From contig JAEWRE010000039.1 in assembly GCA_023460235.1 (NCBI GenBank), positions 168,772 to 232,771 of the forward strand: a stretch of DNA of 64,000 bases, given 5' to 3'. Source of the DNA: Bacillota bacterium. GTDB taxonomy: Bacteria; Bacillota; Clostridia; TANB77; CAG-465. Below are positions 34,537-43,972 of this stretch, one piece after another. The first letter of the stretch is position 1, and each line of letters starts with the position of its first letter. The position numbers were made by a program, and so were the translations under genes. Under the pieces are notes generated by a model. That model ran no database searches. It was not told where the DNA came from and was given only the letters and a program-made list of their open reading frames with translations.

Positions 34537-35307
34537 TTATTCGCCCCTCTCATTTAATTTTAAAAGTTCTTTTGCTAATTTTTTATATGTTTCAGCACCT
34601 TTAGAATCAGGATCATAAAGTGTTATTGGAAGTCCATGACTTGGAGCTTCGCTAAGTCTTATATTTCTTGGTATAATTGTTTGGAATACCTTGTTATTAA
34701 AGTATTTTTCAACTTCTGTTGCCACTTGAGTAGATAAGTTTGTCCTAGCATCAAACATAGTTAAAACAACACCTTCAATTTCTAATTCTGGATTTAAATG
34801 TCTTTGTACTAATTTGATTGTGTTTATTAATTGTCCTAACCCCTCCAACGCATAGTACTCACATTGAATAGGAACTAAAACACTATCTGAAGCTGTAAAA
34901 GCATTTAAAGTTATAAGACCAAGTGAAGGAGGACAATCTATAAATATGTAATCATAATCATCTTTTATGTCATCTATAGCTTTTTTAAGCCTTGTTTCTC
35001 TAGACACCATTGATACAAGTTCAATTTCTGCTCCTGCTAAATCTATATTTGCACCACAAATATCAAGCTTTTTGACAACTGTTGGTTGTACCATTTCTTT
35101 AATTTTTATCTCGTCTACTAAAACATTATATATTGATTTTCCTGCAACAGATTCTACTCCAAGACCACTAGTTGCATTTCCTTGTGGATCAATGTCTACA
35201 AGAAGTACTCGCTTCCCTTTTGCAGCAATACAAGCACTCAAATTAACAGCAGTTGTTGTCTTACCAACACCACCTTTTTGATTTGCAATTGATATAATTT
35301 TTGCCAT
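34537..35307 (-). CDS. parA: chromosome partitioning ATPase ParA (Soj)
   Basis: 256 residues with the deviant Walker A KGGVGKTT (about 10-17) preceded by IISIANQ, the Asp in LLVDIDPQGNAT, and YIFIDCPPSLG as Walker B. Length and motifs match chromosomal Soj, which with ParB segregates origins and influences DnaA activity and sporulation. It is separated from rsmG by a terminator, so parA-parB form their own unit. Confidence 0.93.
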   Translation of the reverse strand: MAKIISIANQKGGVGKTTTAVNLSACIAAKGKRVLLVDIDPQGNATSGLGVESVAGKSIYNVLVDEIKIKEMVQPTVVKKLDICGANIDLAGAEIELVSMVSRETRLKKAIDDIKDDYDYIFIDCPPSLGLITLNAFTASDSVLVPIQCEYYALEGLGQLINTIKLVQRHLNPELEIEGVVLTMFDARTNLSTQVATEVEKYFNNKVFQTIIPRNIRLSEAPSHGLPITLYDPDSKGAETYKKLAKELLKLNERGE

Positions 35308-35350
35308 AATGTCACCTCGAGGTATATTATATTACATTTTGTTCAAAAAA

Positions 35351-35390
35351 AAAAGAGTAATAACAAAAAAACTTTGTTTTTTACTCTTTT
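35351..35390 (-). terminator. terminator between rsmG and parA
   Basis: AAAAGAGTAA pairs with TTACTCTTTT across a 20-base loop that itself can pair, with a long T-run on the minus strand. Confidence 0.75.
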
Positions 35391-35395
35391 TAATA

Positions 35396-36121
35396 CTATA
35401 ATGGACTCTTTTTTATCTGTGAATACATTCTTGGATATTTTTTTGAAGTAATATTTTCTTTTATCACCTCTAATATCACTCTATTATATGTTTCTTCTTC
35501 AACTTCATATTTGTATTCAAATTTATTATCAATGCTTGAATTCAATAGTTTTAATGCATTTTTTGAATCATTTATTTCTTCTTTGAAATTATCACCCTTC
35601 ATAAATAACCCTTTGCCATTTACTTTTAGAAATGGTATATCATACTCTAAAAGAACTCGTAAACTAGCTACAGCTCTAGATACAACAAGATCATATTTTT
35701 CTCTGTAATTTTGATTTTGAGCCAATTCTTCAGCTCTTCCATGTACTAATTCAACATTTTTTAGATTCAAATCTTTTACTACATTTTCTAAAAAATTTAT
35801 TCTTTTATTTAATGAATCTAATAACGTTATTTTTACATTTTTTTCAAAGTATATTGCTATAACTATACCTGGGAAACCAGCACCTGTGCCAACATCTATT
35901 ATATTACTTCCCTCTTCAATATGTTTTACGATTTCAAGACAATCAATAAAATGTTTCAGAATTATTTGATATTCATCAGTTATAGCAGTAAGATTTATCT
36001 TTTCATTCCACTCAATTAATAAATTTTTATATTTTTCAAATTTATCTAGTTTATTCTCATCTAAATATATTCCATATTTAATACATTCTTTAATTAAATT
36101 TTCTTTAAACTCACTTTTCAT
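35396..36121 (-). CDS. rsmG: 16S rRNA m7G527 methyltransferase
   Basis: 241 residues with the RsmG/GidB fold. The SAM-binding motif IIDVGTGAGFPGI (about 75-88) is clear. LTAITDEYQIILKHFIDCLE precedes it and VVSRAVASL (about 128-136) follows, both typical of RsmG. Methylates 16S rRNA at G527. The gene follows mnmG by nine bases, the usual order near oriC. Confidence 0.92.
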   Translation of the reverse strand: MKSEFKENLIKECIKYGIYLDENKLDKFEKYKNLLIEWNEKINLTAITDEYQIILKHFIDCLEIVKHIEEGSNIIDVGTGAGFPGIVIAIYFEKNVKITLLDSLNKRINFLENVVKDLNLKNVELVHGRAEELAQNQNYREKYDLVVSRAVASLRVLLEYDIPFLKVNGKGLFMKGDNFKEEINDSKNALKLLNSSIDNKFEYKYEVEEETYNRVILEVIKENITSKKYPRMYSQIKKSPL

Positions 36122-36130
36122 ATGAAAACC

Positions 36131-38020
36131 TCACTTAATATTATTCTGATTTAAATATATCATTAATACTGATATATCAGCTGGAGAAATACCTGATATT
36201 CTTGATGCTTGGCCAATTGACAGAGGTTTTTGCTTATCTAATTTTTGTCTTGCTTCCAAGCTTAATCCTTTAATTTGACTATAATCTATATTATCAAATA
36301 GTTTTCTATTCTCTAATTTTTTAAAATCTTCAATTTGCTCTAATTGTAATTTTATATATCCTTCATATTTTATATGTATTTCTGCTTCTTCTTTCACAGA
36401 ATCAGGTAATGTAGGTCTATCTTCGTCTATCTCACTTAAATCTGAATAGCTTAATTCACTACGTTTTAATAAATCAGCTAATCTTACTGAGTTTGTTATT
36501 TGAGAACTTTCCTTACTTTCTAAAAATTTATTTACTTTATCAGTTGATTTTATTGAAGTTGCACGTAATCTTTCTATTTCTTGTTTAATCATTTCTTGTT
36601 TTAATAAAAAAGTATTATATCTTTCACGTGAAATCAATCCAATATTATAACCAATTTCAGTAAGTCTTATATCTGCATTATCTTGTCTTAGCATTAACCT
36701 ATATTCAGATCTAGAAGTCATCATACGGTAAGGTTCGTTTGTACCTTTTGTAACTAAATCATCAATTAAAACACCAATATATGCTTGCGATCTATCTAAA
36801 ATTAAAGGTTCTCTATTGTCTATTTTTAATGCAGCATTTATTCCTGCAATAAGTCCCTGCGCTGCTGCTTCTTCATATCCAGAACTACCATTAACTTGTC
36901 CTGCAAAGAATAATCCTTCTATTCCTTTATATTCTAGACTTAATTTCAAGTTAGTTGAATCAATACAATCATATTCTATTGCATACGCAGGTCTCATCAT
37001 ATTAGCATTTTCAAGTCCTGGTACACTTCTATACATTTGTATTTGAACTTCTTCTGGTAATGATGAAGACATGCCCTGTATATACATCTCTGAAGTAGAT
37101 TCTCCTAGTGGTTCTATAAATAATTGATGTCTTTCTTTATCACTAAATCTTACTACCTTATCCTCTATTGATGGACAATATCTTGGTCCAACACCTTTAA
37201 TTTTACCACTATAAATTGGTGATCTATGTAGATTTTCTCTAATAATATCATGAGTTTTTTCAGTTGTATAAGTAAGATAACATTCTACTTGTTTTTTATT
37301 TTTTATTTCTTCATTGCCTTCATTTTCAAAAGAAAATGGTACTATTTTTTCATCTCCATACTGTGGTTCCATTTTAGTAAAATCTATACAATTTTTATTA
37401 ATTCTTGCAGGTGTACCAGTTTTAAATCTTCTAAGTTCAACACCAATATCAAGCAAACTTTGAGATAAGTCATTAGCAGGAAACACTCCATCAGGTCCGC
37501 TTTCGTATGAAATCTCACCAATAATAACTTTGCCTTTTAGATATGTGCCAGTTGCTACAATTATAGATTTACATAAAAATGTAGCACCTATTTTAGTTTT
37601 TACTCCATATACTTGCCCATCTTTAACTAAAATACTAACAATTTCTGCTTGATAAATATCAAGATTATTTTGATTTTCCATTGTTTTTTTCATTTCAATA
37701 TGATACATTTTTCTATCTGACTGTACTCTAAGTGAATGTACAGCAGGACCCTTAGACATATTTAAAACTTTTGATTGTATAAAAGTTTTATCTGCATTTT
37801 TTGCCATTTCTCCACCAAGAGCATCTAATTCTCTTACTAAATGACCTTTAGATGTACCTCCAATACTTGGATTACAAGGCATATTAGCAAGTGTATCTAA
37901 ATTTATAACAAATGCTGCAGTTTTTTTATTTAATCTAGCACTAGCAAGTGCTGCCTCACAACCAGCATGTCCAGCACCTATAACAACAACATCATATTCT
38001 CCTAAAATATATTCATTCAT
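36131..38020 (-). CDS. mnmG: tRNA uridine-5-carboxymethylaminomethyl modification enzyme MnmG (GidA)
   Basis: 629 residues. FAD-binding GAGHAGCEAALASARL at about 15-30, the family motifs NPSIGGTSKGHLVRE (about 50-64) and GPRYCPSIEDKVVRF (about 270-284), and the C-terminal tRNA-binding domain ending LEARQKL...RISGISPADISVL. With MnmE it modifies wobble uridine 34. It contains a parS-like site at 36620-36635. Encoded 11 bases after mnmE. Confidence 0.95.
   Translation of the reverse strand: MNEYILGEYDVVVIGAGHAGCEAALASARLNKKTAAFVINLDTLANMPCNPSIGGTSKGHLVRELDALGGEMAKNADKTFIQSKVLNMSKGPAVHSLRVQSDRKMYHIEMKKTMENQNNLDIYQAEIVSILVKDGQVYGVKTKIGATFLCKSIIVATGTYLKGKVIIGEISYESGPDGVFPANDLSQSLLDIGVELRRFKTGTPARINKNCIDFTKMEPQYGDEKIVPFSFENEGNEEIKNKKQVECYLTYTTEKTHDIIRENLHRSPIYSGKIKGVGPRYCPSIEDKVVRFSDKERHQLFIEPLGESTSEMYIQGMSSSLPEEVQIQMYRSVPGLENANMMRPAYAIEYDCIDSTNLKLSLEYKGIEGLFFAGQVNGSSGYEEAAAQGLIAGINAALKIDNREPLILDRSQAYIGVLIDDLVTKGTNEPYRMMTSRSEYRLMLRQDNADIRLTEIGYNIGLISRERYNTFLLKQEMIKQEIERLRATSIKSTDKVNKFLESKESSQITNSVRLADLLKRSELSYSDLSEIDEDRPTLPDSVKEEAEIHIKYEGYIKLQLEQIEDFKKLENRKLFDNIDYSQIKGLSLEARQKLDKQKPLSIGQASRISGISPADISVLMIYLNQNNIK
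36620..36635. promoter_or_regulatory. parS-like site
   Basis: The 16-mer matches the ParB consensus TGTTTCACGTGAAACA at 13 of 16 positions, with a perfect 12-base palindromic core TTTCACGTGAAA at 36622-36633. It lies within mnmG, about 2 kb from parAB and 5 kb from oriC, typical for chromosomal parS. Confidence 0.6.
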
Positions 38021-38031
38021 TTTATTATCAC

Positions 38032-39408
38032 CTATTTTCCTAAACAGAATTTTTCAAATATTTTACTAATAACATCTTCAGATACATTAGATCCTATAAT
38101 TTCACCAAGTAAATTTGCTGCATCTTTAACATATATTGAAACAATATCTATTGGTTGACCAATTTCAATCTCATTTTTTGCTTTATACAAATTATCAACA
38201 GATCTTTTTAAAATATCTTTATGTCTTATACTAGTAATTATTAATTCATGTTCATAATCAAAGTCATTATTTAAAAATAATTCTTTTATTCTATTTTTTA
38301 AATTATCTATATTATGATTATCCTTAACAGATAAAAATATTGGATTATCAACTTTAATTTGCTTTAATTCTTCCAAAAACACATCAAAAATCAGTTTTTC
38401 TACTTGGTCTATCTTATTTATCACTGTTATAAATTTTAATCCCTTATTTTGAATTTTAGAGATTATATTTTTATCCTCATCATCTATAATTGAATTTGCA
38501 TTAATCATATAAATTACTAAATCAGTTTCATCTAATATTTTCAAACTTTTATCCACACCGATTTTTTCAATTATATCATCTGTATCACGTATTCCAGCTG
38601 TATCAGACAAATTAAGAACAATATCTCCTAAATTAATAGTTTCCTCAACAATATCACGAGTTGTACCAGGAATATCTGTCACTATTGCTTTTTCATAATT
38701 AGCTAAATTATTAAGAAGTGATGATTTTCCAACATTAGGTTTACCAAGAATAGATACGTTTATTCCATCTTTAATATATCTTCCTTGATCATACGTATTT
38801 ATAATCTTGTTTATTTGTTTTATCTCTTCATCTAATATTTTAAATAAATTGTTATTATCTATTTCTTCATAATCATACTCAGGGTAATCCACGCTAACTT
38901 CAATTTGAGCCAATAATTCTATTAATACATTTCTTAATTTATCAATTTCATTTGATATTATCCCCTCTTTTTGATTCGTTGCGACTCTAAGTTCAGTATC
39001 AGTTTTAGCATTTATTAAATTAATAGTTGCTTCAGCTTGTGATAGATCCATTTTTCCATTTAAAAAAGCCCTTTTAGAAAACTCTCCCGGTGTAGCAAGC
39101 CTTGCTCCATTTTCTAAAACAATTTCAAGTATATTTTTTGTTATTTTATTTCCACCATGACAATTAATTTCACATATATCTTCACCTGTAAAAGATTTTG
39201 GTGCCTTAAAATATGAAACCAATACATCATCTATAAAGTTACCATTATTAATAATCTTACCGTATACTATAGTATTAGGTTCAATTTCACTATTAGTTTT
39301 AAATACTTTATTAATTATATTTAAACTCTTTTCTCCACTAATTCTTATAATACTAATTCCACTATTTGATAATGCTGTTCCAACAGCTGCTATAGTGTCT
39401 GTTAACAT
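38032..39408 (-). CDS. mnmE: tRNA modification GTPase MnmE
   Basis: 458 residues. The N-terminal tetrahydrofolate domain starts TDTIAAVGTALSNSGISIIRISG. The G domain contains GKPNVGKSSLLN (about 224-235), TDIPGTTRD and DTAGIRDT. NKID follows, and the C-terminal CLGK is the catalytic cysteine motif. It partners MnmG in tRNA wobble uridine modification. Confidence 0.95.
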   Translation of the reverse strand: MLTDTIAAVGTALSNSGISIIRISGEKSLNIINKVFKTNSEIEPNTIVYGKIINNGNFIDDVLVSYFKAPKSFTGEDICEINCHGGNKITKNILEIVLENGARLATPGEFSKRAFLNGKMDLSQAEATINLINAKTDTELRVATNQKEGIISNEIDKLRNVLIELLAQIEVSVDYPEYDYEEIDNNNLFKILDEEIKQINKIINTYDQGRYIKDGINVSILGKPNVGKSSLLNNLANYEKAIVTDIPGTTRDIVEETINLGDIVLNLSDTAGIRDTDDIIEKIGVDKSLKILDETDLVIYMINANSIIDDEDKNIISKIQNKGLKFITVINKIDQVEKLIFDVFLEELKQIKVDNPIFLSVKDNHNIDNLKNRIKELFLNNDFDYEHELIITSIRHKDILKRSVDNLYKAKNEIEIGQPIDIVSIYVKDAANLLGEIIGSNVSEDVISKIFEKFCLGK

Positions 39409-39433
39409 AATTTTCTCACCTCTTCTATAAAAA

Positions 39434-39452
39434 ATCAGCTTATTAAGCTGAT
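39434..39452 (-). terminator. terminator between jag and mnmE
   Basis: ATCAGCT pairs with AGCTGAT across a five-base loop, with a T-run on the minus strand. Confidence 0.65.
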
Positions 39453-39453
39453 C

Positions 39454-40110
39454 TTAATTATATTTTTTCTTTATAACTACTCTTCTTCTTGGTTCTTCTC
39501 CAATACTTTCAGTTTCAATATCTTTTCTATTTGAAAGCTCACTATGTATTATTAATCTTTCGTAAGCAGACATTGGCTCTAATCTTATTGGTTTTCTAAA
39601 TTTTATAACATTGTCAGCCATTTTATTAGCTAATCTTCTTAATTTTTCTTCTTTTTGTTTCTTATAGCCATTAATTTCAACAAATACTTTTGCAAATTCC
39701 TCATCTTCTTTTTGTAACATAGAATTAATTAAAGATTGAAAAGATTCTATCGTCTTCCCTTTATATCCAATTAAATGTGATACATTTTCTCCATTAATAT
39801 CTAGTAACACTTGATTTTCATTCTTTAAAACATCAAAATTAATATTTTCTTCACCTGTTATTTTAAAAATAGTAGATACTATTTCTTTTACTTTTTCTAT
39901 TGTATACTTTGCTTGTTCTTCATTTACTTTTTTATCAACTGTAATTCTAACTTTTGCAAGTTTTGCTGATAAAATTCCAAGTATACCACCAGATGTGGGT
40001 TCTTCTAATACTTCGATTTTAACGTCATCTCTTGAAACTTTAAGTTCTTCAAGTCCTTTTCTTATTGCTTCTTCTGTTGTTTTTGCAACTTGTTCTGTTA
40101 CTCTTTTCAT
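39454..40110 (-). CDS. jag: Jag/KhpB RNA-binding protein
   Basis: 218 residues: an N-terminal Jag domain (VTEQVAKTTEEAIRKGLEELKV), a KH domain with GYKGKTIESFQSLIN (about 133-147), and an R3H domain near the C-terminus with RLEPMSAYERLIIHSELS. KhpB binds RNA with KhpA and affects cell division. It lies three bases after yidC, the normal order. Confidence 0.9.
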   Translation of the reverse strand: MKRVTEQVAKTTEEAIRKGLEELKVSRDDVKIEVLEEPTSGGILGILSAKLAKVRITVDKKVNEEQAKYTIEKVKEIVSTIFKITGEENINFDVLKNENQVLLDINGENVSHLIGYKGKTIESFQSLINSMLQKEDEEFAKVFVEINGYKKQKEEKLRRLANKMADNVIKFRKPIRLEPMSAYERLIIHSELSNRKDIETESIGEEPRRRVVIKKKYN

Positions 40111-40112
40111 AA

Positions 40113-40940
40113 CTATTCCCCCTTATCCAAAGTTAATTTTGAATCGATTTTTAAAACAAATTTATTAATCAACATCTGTTGAATTATTGATAGTATATTT
40201 CCAAATAACCAGTAAACTCCAAGAGCAATTGGCATTGTATATGAAATAGATGCTGAAAGAAGTGGTGTCATTAAATTCATTGATTTTTGCATTTCTTTTT
40301 GCTCATCTGTCATTTGTTGACCTTTTTGAGTAACTTTAGTTTGTATTATTGAAAATATTACTGAAAGAATTGGTACTAAAAGTGTAAGTGGTGATACTTT
40401 CTTAGATTCGTCTTTACTAAATGTATTTGCTGGTACATCGCCAAGATTTATATGCTCAGTTACACTCATGTTAATAATATCTTTTTGATTTGCTACTAAT
40501 ATTTCATTTGCATTCATTTCATTTTGAGTAACTTCTTCTTTATTTAATACTTCTTGTGTATAAACTTTTATTTGTTCTACTGGAGTTTGTGTTATATATG
40601 TAAGTGGTTGTTTAACTATGTAAAACATAGCTAGTACAAGTGGTATTTGTATTAATAATGGTAAGCATCCACCCGCAGGATTAATTTTATTTTCACTATA
40701 TAATTTAGTTAGTTCCTCAGCTTGTTTTTGCTTATCATTTTTATATTTTTCTCTTATCTTTTTATCCATTGGAGCAATTTTTTTCATTTTCTCCGTAGAT
40801 TTTATTTGTCCAATTGTAAGTGGTAATAACAATAACTTAGTTAATAATGTGAATAATAGTATAGTTATTAAATAATTTCCACCAACAAGTTTATATATGA
40901 ATCTTACTATAATTCCAAAAAATGTTGCTATAGCTGCCAT
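40113..40940 (-). CDS. yidC: membrane protein insertase YidC/SpoIIIJ
   Basis: 275 residues with five hydrophobic segments. The conserved region includes PLTIGQIKSTEKMKKIAPMDKKI (about 36-58), then GCLPLLIQIPLVLAMFYIV (about 90-108). It lacks the signal-peptide lipobox often seen in SpoIIIJ. There is an unusual insert of about 50 polar residues (115-170) after the third segment. It inserts membrane proteins and is needed for sporulation in related bacteria. Confidence 0.9.
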   Translation of the reverse strand: MAAIATFFGIIVRFIYKLVGGNYLITILLFTLLTKLLLLPLTIGQIKSTEKMKKIAPMDKKIREKYKNDKQKQAEELTKLYSENKINPAGGCLPLLIQIPLVLAMFYIVKQPLTYITQTPVEQIKVYTQEVLNKEEVTQNEMNANEILVANQKDIINMSVTEHINLGDVPANTFSKDESKKVSPLTLLVPILSVIFSIIQTKVTQKGQQMTDEQKEMQKSMNLMTPLLSASISYTMPIALGVYWLFGNILSIIQQMLINKFVLKIDSKLTLDKGE

Positions 40941-40954
40941 TATTTTTCTCCTTT

Positions 40955-41206
40955 TTATTTTAAATAATCTATTCCACCCTTTGAAAAAGGATTACATTTC
41001 AAAATTCTTATAATACCTAATATATTCCCTTTTATTATACCATATTTGTCAACAGCTTGCTTTGTATATTCAGAGCAAGTTGGGTAATATATACATCTCT
41101 TTCCTAAAGACTTTGATATATGTTTTTGGTAAAATATAATTAATATTATTTCTATTTTCCTTGGTATTCTAATTATTTTTAAAAGAATTTGTTTAATTTT
41201 TTCCAT
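40955..41206 (-). CDS. yidD: membrane protein insertion efficiency factor YidD
   Basis: 83 residues with the YidD motif CIYYPTCSEYTKQAVDKYG (about 38-56) and NPFSKGGIDYL at the end (normally GGxDPV). An amphipathic N-terminal helix (YQKHISKSLGKR) precedes it. It overlaps rnpA by 14 bases and is in the rnpA-yidD-yidC order. Confidence 0.88.
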   Translation of the reverse strand: MEKIKQILLKIIRIPRKIEIILIIFYQKHISKSLGKRCIYYPTCSEYTKQAVDKYGIIKGNILGIIRILKCNPFSKGGIDYLK

Positions 41207-41549
41207 ATAAATCTAGTCCTTTAAAACATTCTATTAATTCTTTATGTACTAATTTAAAATCCAAAATTTCAACATTTGCAATTTTTTTATATAAGATTAT
41301 AATATTAAATCCTTTTTTTAAATTTAATTCTTCAATTTTATACACTTCTCTTGCCCATCTTTTCATTTTATTTCTTTGTACACTATTTCCATTTTTCTTA
41401 GATATGCAAATTCCAAAAAAGTTGATGTTATTATTGGATTTTTTTATATTAGTACAATGTACTGTTATATATTTATTTGAAAAAAATCTTCCTTTTTTTA
41501 TTACGTATTTAAAAATTCTTTTATTTTTTATTCTTAATGTATATTTCAT
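41193..41549 (-). CDS. rnpA: ribonuclease P protein component
   Basis: 118 residues. Start chosen at the ATG at 41549 (MKYTLRIKN), which follows GGTGAGAG. The family signature is near-complete: KNGNSVQRNKMKRWAREVYK (about 63-82), which corresponds to the RNR motif. It forms RNase P with the RNA subunit and matures tRNA 5' ends. Overlaps yidD. Confidence 0.9.
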   Translation of the reverse strand: MKYTLRIKNKRIFKYVIKKGRFFSNKYITVHCTNIKKSNNNINFFGICISKKNGNSVQRNKMKRWAREVYKIEELNLKKGFNIIILYKKIANVEILDFKLVHKELIECFKGLDLYGKN

Positions 41550-41573
41550 ACTCTCACCCACTAAATAAGATAA

Positions 41574-41600
41574 AAGTGGATATGACAAACATACCCACTT
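41574..41600 (-). terminator. hairpin between rpmH and rnpA
   Basis: AAGTGGATATG pairs with CATACCCACTT (one mismatch). A short T-rich stretch follows on the minus strand. It may reduce rnpA expression relative to rpmH. Confidence 0.55.
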
Positions 41601-41612
41601 CTTTAAAGTAGC

Positions 41613-41747
41613 CTAAGCACTTAATACTTTTCTTCCTTTAGCTCTTCTTCTTTTTAAAACAGCTCTACCTGATATAGTACTCATTCTTTTTCTAAAGCCA
41701 TGTACTTTTTGTGTTTGTAATTTTTTTGGTTGATATGTTCTTTTCAT
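41613..41747 (-). CDS. rpmH: ribosomal protein L34
   Basis: 44 residues beginning MKRTYQPKKLQ and ending RRRAKGRKVLSA, the invariant L34 pattern. Ribosome binding site AGGAGGTG lies nine bases before ATG. It is the gene closest to oriC on the left, as is normal. Confidence 0.97.
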   Translation of the reverse strand: MKRTYQPKKLQTQKVHGFRKRMSTISGRAVLKRRRAKGRKVLSA

Positions 41748-41918
41748 TGCTACACCTCCTAAAAGTAATATCTATATGTACTTAAATATGTTAATTCAAT
41801 ACTGTTAAATGTGATTAAAATAAAACCTAAATTAATCATAAGTGAGTTAATTATACTATATATTTTTTTGTTTGTCAATTATTTTTTGAATTTTTATGTA
41901 ATTATTAAAAAATATAAG

Positions 41919-42193
41919 TTATCCACAGTATCCACATACATTCGACAATTTATGCAAATATTGATGTATCAATTACTTGTCCATTTTTTATAAAAATATT
42001 AAAACCTATTTTAAATAAAAAAACATTAAAACTATTGTGTTTTTCTATATTTCATGATATATTAAACATGAAAGTAATGAATATTAATTTTCACATGTTT
42101 CACACTAATCCACAATAATTATGTAATTTGTAATGTCAAATAATATTATTTTGTCGAAAAGTTATCAACACCTGTGGATAACTCTGTGGATAA
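41919..42193. other. oriC: oriC, upstream part: DnaA boxes and Spo0A-box matches
   Basis: DnaA boxes: TTATCCACA at 41919-41927 (+), TTATCAACA at 42162-42170 (+), and perfect copies on the minus strand at 42173-42181 and 42185-42193. Two Spo0A-box matches stand beside them: TGTCGAA on the minus strand at 41941-41947, 13 bases after the first DnaA box, and on the plus strand at 42152-42158, three bases before TTATCAACA. The surrounding DNA from 41748 to 42228 is very AT-rich and has no other gene. Confidence 0.85.
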
Positions 42194-42228
42194 CTAAAAA
42201 AAACATGTGTTTTTAGAAAGGTGGTTTT

Positions 42229-43641
42229 ATGGAAAAAAGTTTTATAGAAATATGGTCTGAAGCCTTGGAAATGCTAAAAGAAGAGATATCTCCAATTGGA
42301 TATAAAACATATGTTGATGTAATGATCCCAAGACTTGTAGATGAGAATACATTATGCTTGTTATCACCATCGACATATCATGTAACAGTTTGTCAGACTA
42401 GATACCTAGATTTAATTCAAAACACACTTACACATCTTACTAAAAAATCATATAATATAATTTTTGAAGCAAAAGAAAATATTCCTGATTCAACAAAAAT
42501 TGAAGAAAATGAATTAGTAAAAAATGAAAGTGTAACAAAAACCACTAAAGAAGAAAGGGTAGAGAAGCCTGAAATAAAGACTCCTACTTATGAAAAAACT
42601 AATGAAAAACATGAAAGCGGAAATTTAAATCCAAAGTACACATTTGAAAACTTTATAGTTGGATCTAATAACCGCTTTGCTCACGCTGCAGCAGTTGCAG
42701 TATTCGAAAATCCAGGTGTAAAATACAATCCATTATTTATATATGGGGGAGTAGGACTTGGAAAAACACATCTTATGCAAGCAATAGGTAATGAAATGTT
42801 AAAAAATAATCCTAACACTAGAATTATCTATTGTACTGGTGAACTTTTTGCAAATGAATTAGTATCAGCAATAATGACTGATAAAAATGAATCATTTAGA
42901 AAGAAATATAGAAATATAGATCTATTATTAATTGATGATATTCAATTTTTAGCAGGAAAAGAGAAGTGTCAAGAGGAATTTTTCCATACTTTTAACACTT
43001 TATTTGAAAGTGGAAAACAAATTGTTCTTACATCAGAAAAACCACCTAAGGAAATTGCAATGCTAGAGGACAGGCTTAAAACTAGATTTGATATGGGACT
43101 TTCTGTTGATATACAAACACCAGATTATGAAACTCGTCTTGCAATACTTAGAAAAAAAGCTGAAAAAGAACGATATGTTATAGATGATGAAATATTAGTA
43201 AAAATTGCAACACGCGTGAAATCAAATATAAGAGAACTAGAAGGTGTATTTAATAAACTAATTGCATATACATCATTTACAAATAATGAATTAACTGATG
43301 CAGTTGTTGAAAATACTATAGAATCTATATTAGTAAAAAATACTAAAATTTTAACTAGCAAATTAATTATGCAAGTAGTATGTAAATTTTTCAATTTAAA
43401 AGTATCAGATATGGTAAGTGATAAAAGATCTAATAGCGTAGCATTTCCAAGACAGATAGCTATGTATTTATGTAGAGAAGTAGCTAACTTATCATTTCCA
43501 TCAATAGGAAAAGATTTTGGTGGAAGAGATCATTCAACAGTATTACATGCATATTCAAAAATTAAAGATGAATATGAAAAAAATAGTGAGACTAGGAATT
43601 TAATAGAAGATATAAAAAAATCCTTATCTATTGCCGATTAG
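42229..43641 (+). CDS. dnaA: replication initiator DnaA
   Basis: 470 residues with all four domains: N-terminal oligomerisation domain (about 1-85), a variable Glu/Lys-rich linker (about 85-135), AAA+ domain with Walker A GGVGLGKTH (about 180-188), DDIQFLAGKE (about 240-249), and the C-terminal DNA-binding domain with VSDKRSN followed by GGRDHSTVLHA. A GGTGG-type site precedes the ATG. Upstream DnaA boxes indicate autoregulation. Confidence 0.96.
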   Translation: MEKSFIEIWSEALEMLKEEISPIGYKTYVDVMIPRLVDENTLCLLSPSTYHVTVCQTRYLDLIQNTLTHLTKKSYNIIFEAKENIPDSTKIEENELVKNESVTKTTKEERVEKPEIKTPTYEKTNEKHESGNLNPKYTFENFIVGSNNRFAHAAAVAVFENPGVKYNPLFIYGGVGLGKTHLMQAIGNEMLKNNPNTRIIYCTGELFANELVSAIMTDKNESFRKKYRNIDLLLIDDIQFLAGKEKCQEEFFHTFNTLFESGKQIVLTSEKPPKEIAMLEDRLKTRFDMGLSVDIQTPDYETRLAILRKKAEKERYVIDDEILVKIATRVKSNIRELEGVFNKLIAYTSFTNNELTDAVVENTIESILVKNTKILTSKLIMQVVCKFFNLKVSDMVSDKRSNSVAFPRQIAMYLCREVANLSFPSIGKDFGGRDHSTVLHAYSKIKDEYEKNSETRNLIEDIKKSLSIAD

Positions 43642-43697
43642 AAGTGATTATTACAGAAATATTACAGTATTTTTACAGATATATTACTTATAAAAAG

Positions 43698-43898
43698 TTA
43701 TCCACATAATTCTGTTGATAACCATGTTAATAACTTGTGTATAATTTTAAAATATATTTTTTATCCACACTAAACAAATATTCTGTGGATAAAAAGAGCA
43801 AGTTATCCACAACTTTATCCACAATAAGATTGTCAGTCGTGGCAAATGTTTGAAGTAGTTTTCCACACAATCCACAATACCTACTACTACTACTACTA
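43698..43898. other. oriC: oriC, downstream part: DnaA boxes and DnaA-trio unwinding element
   Basis: In the gap between dnaA and dnaN there are DnaA boxes at 43698-43706 (+), 43713-43721 (- variant), 43761-43769 (+), 43784-43792 (-), 43803-43811 (+), 43815-43823 (+) and TTTTCCACA at 43859-43867 (+). Six CTA triplets at 43881-43898 follow, with only AT-rich sequence after them. In Bacillus subtilis, DnaA-trios of the same phase next to strong DnaA boxes form the basal unwinding element, so this is probably where the duplex opens. Confidence 0.85.
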
Positions 43899-43972
43899 AA
43901 TAAATATAACTATATAATATATATGTTAATACTGTGGAAAAGTGGAAAGATTTTTTGGAGGAAATAAAAATA

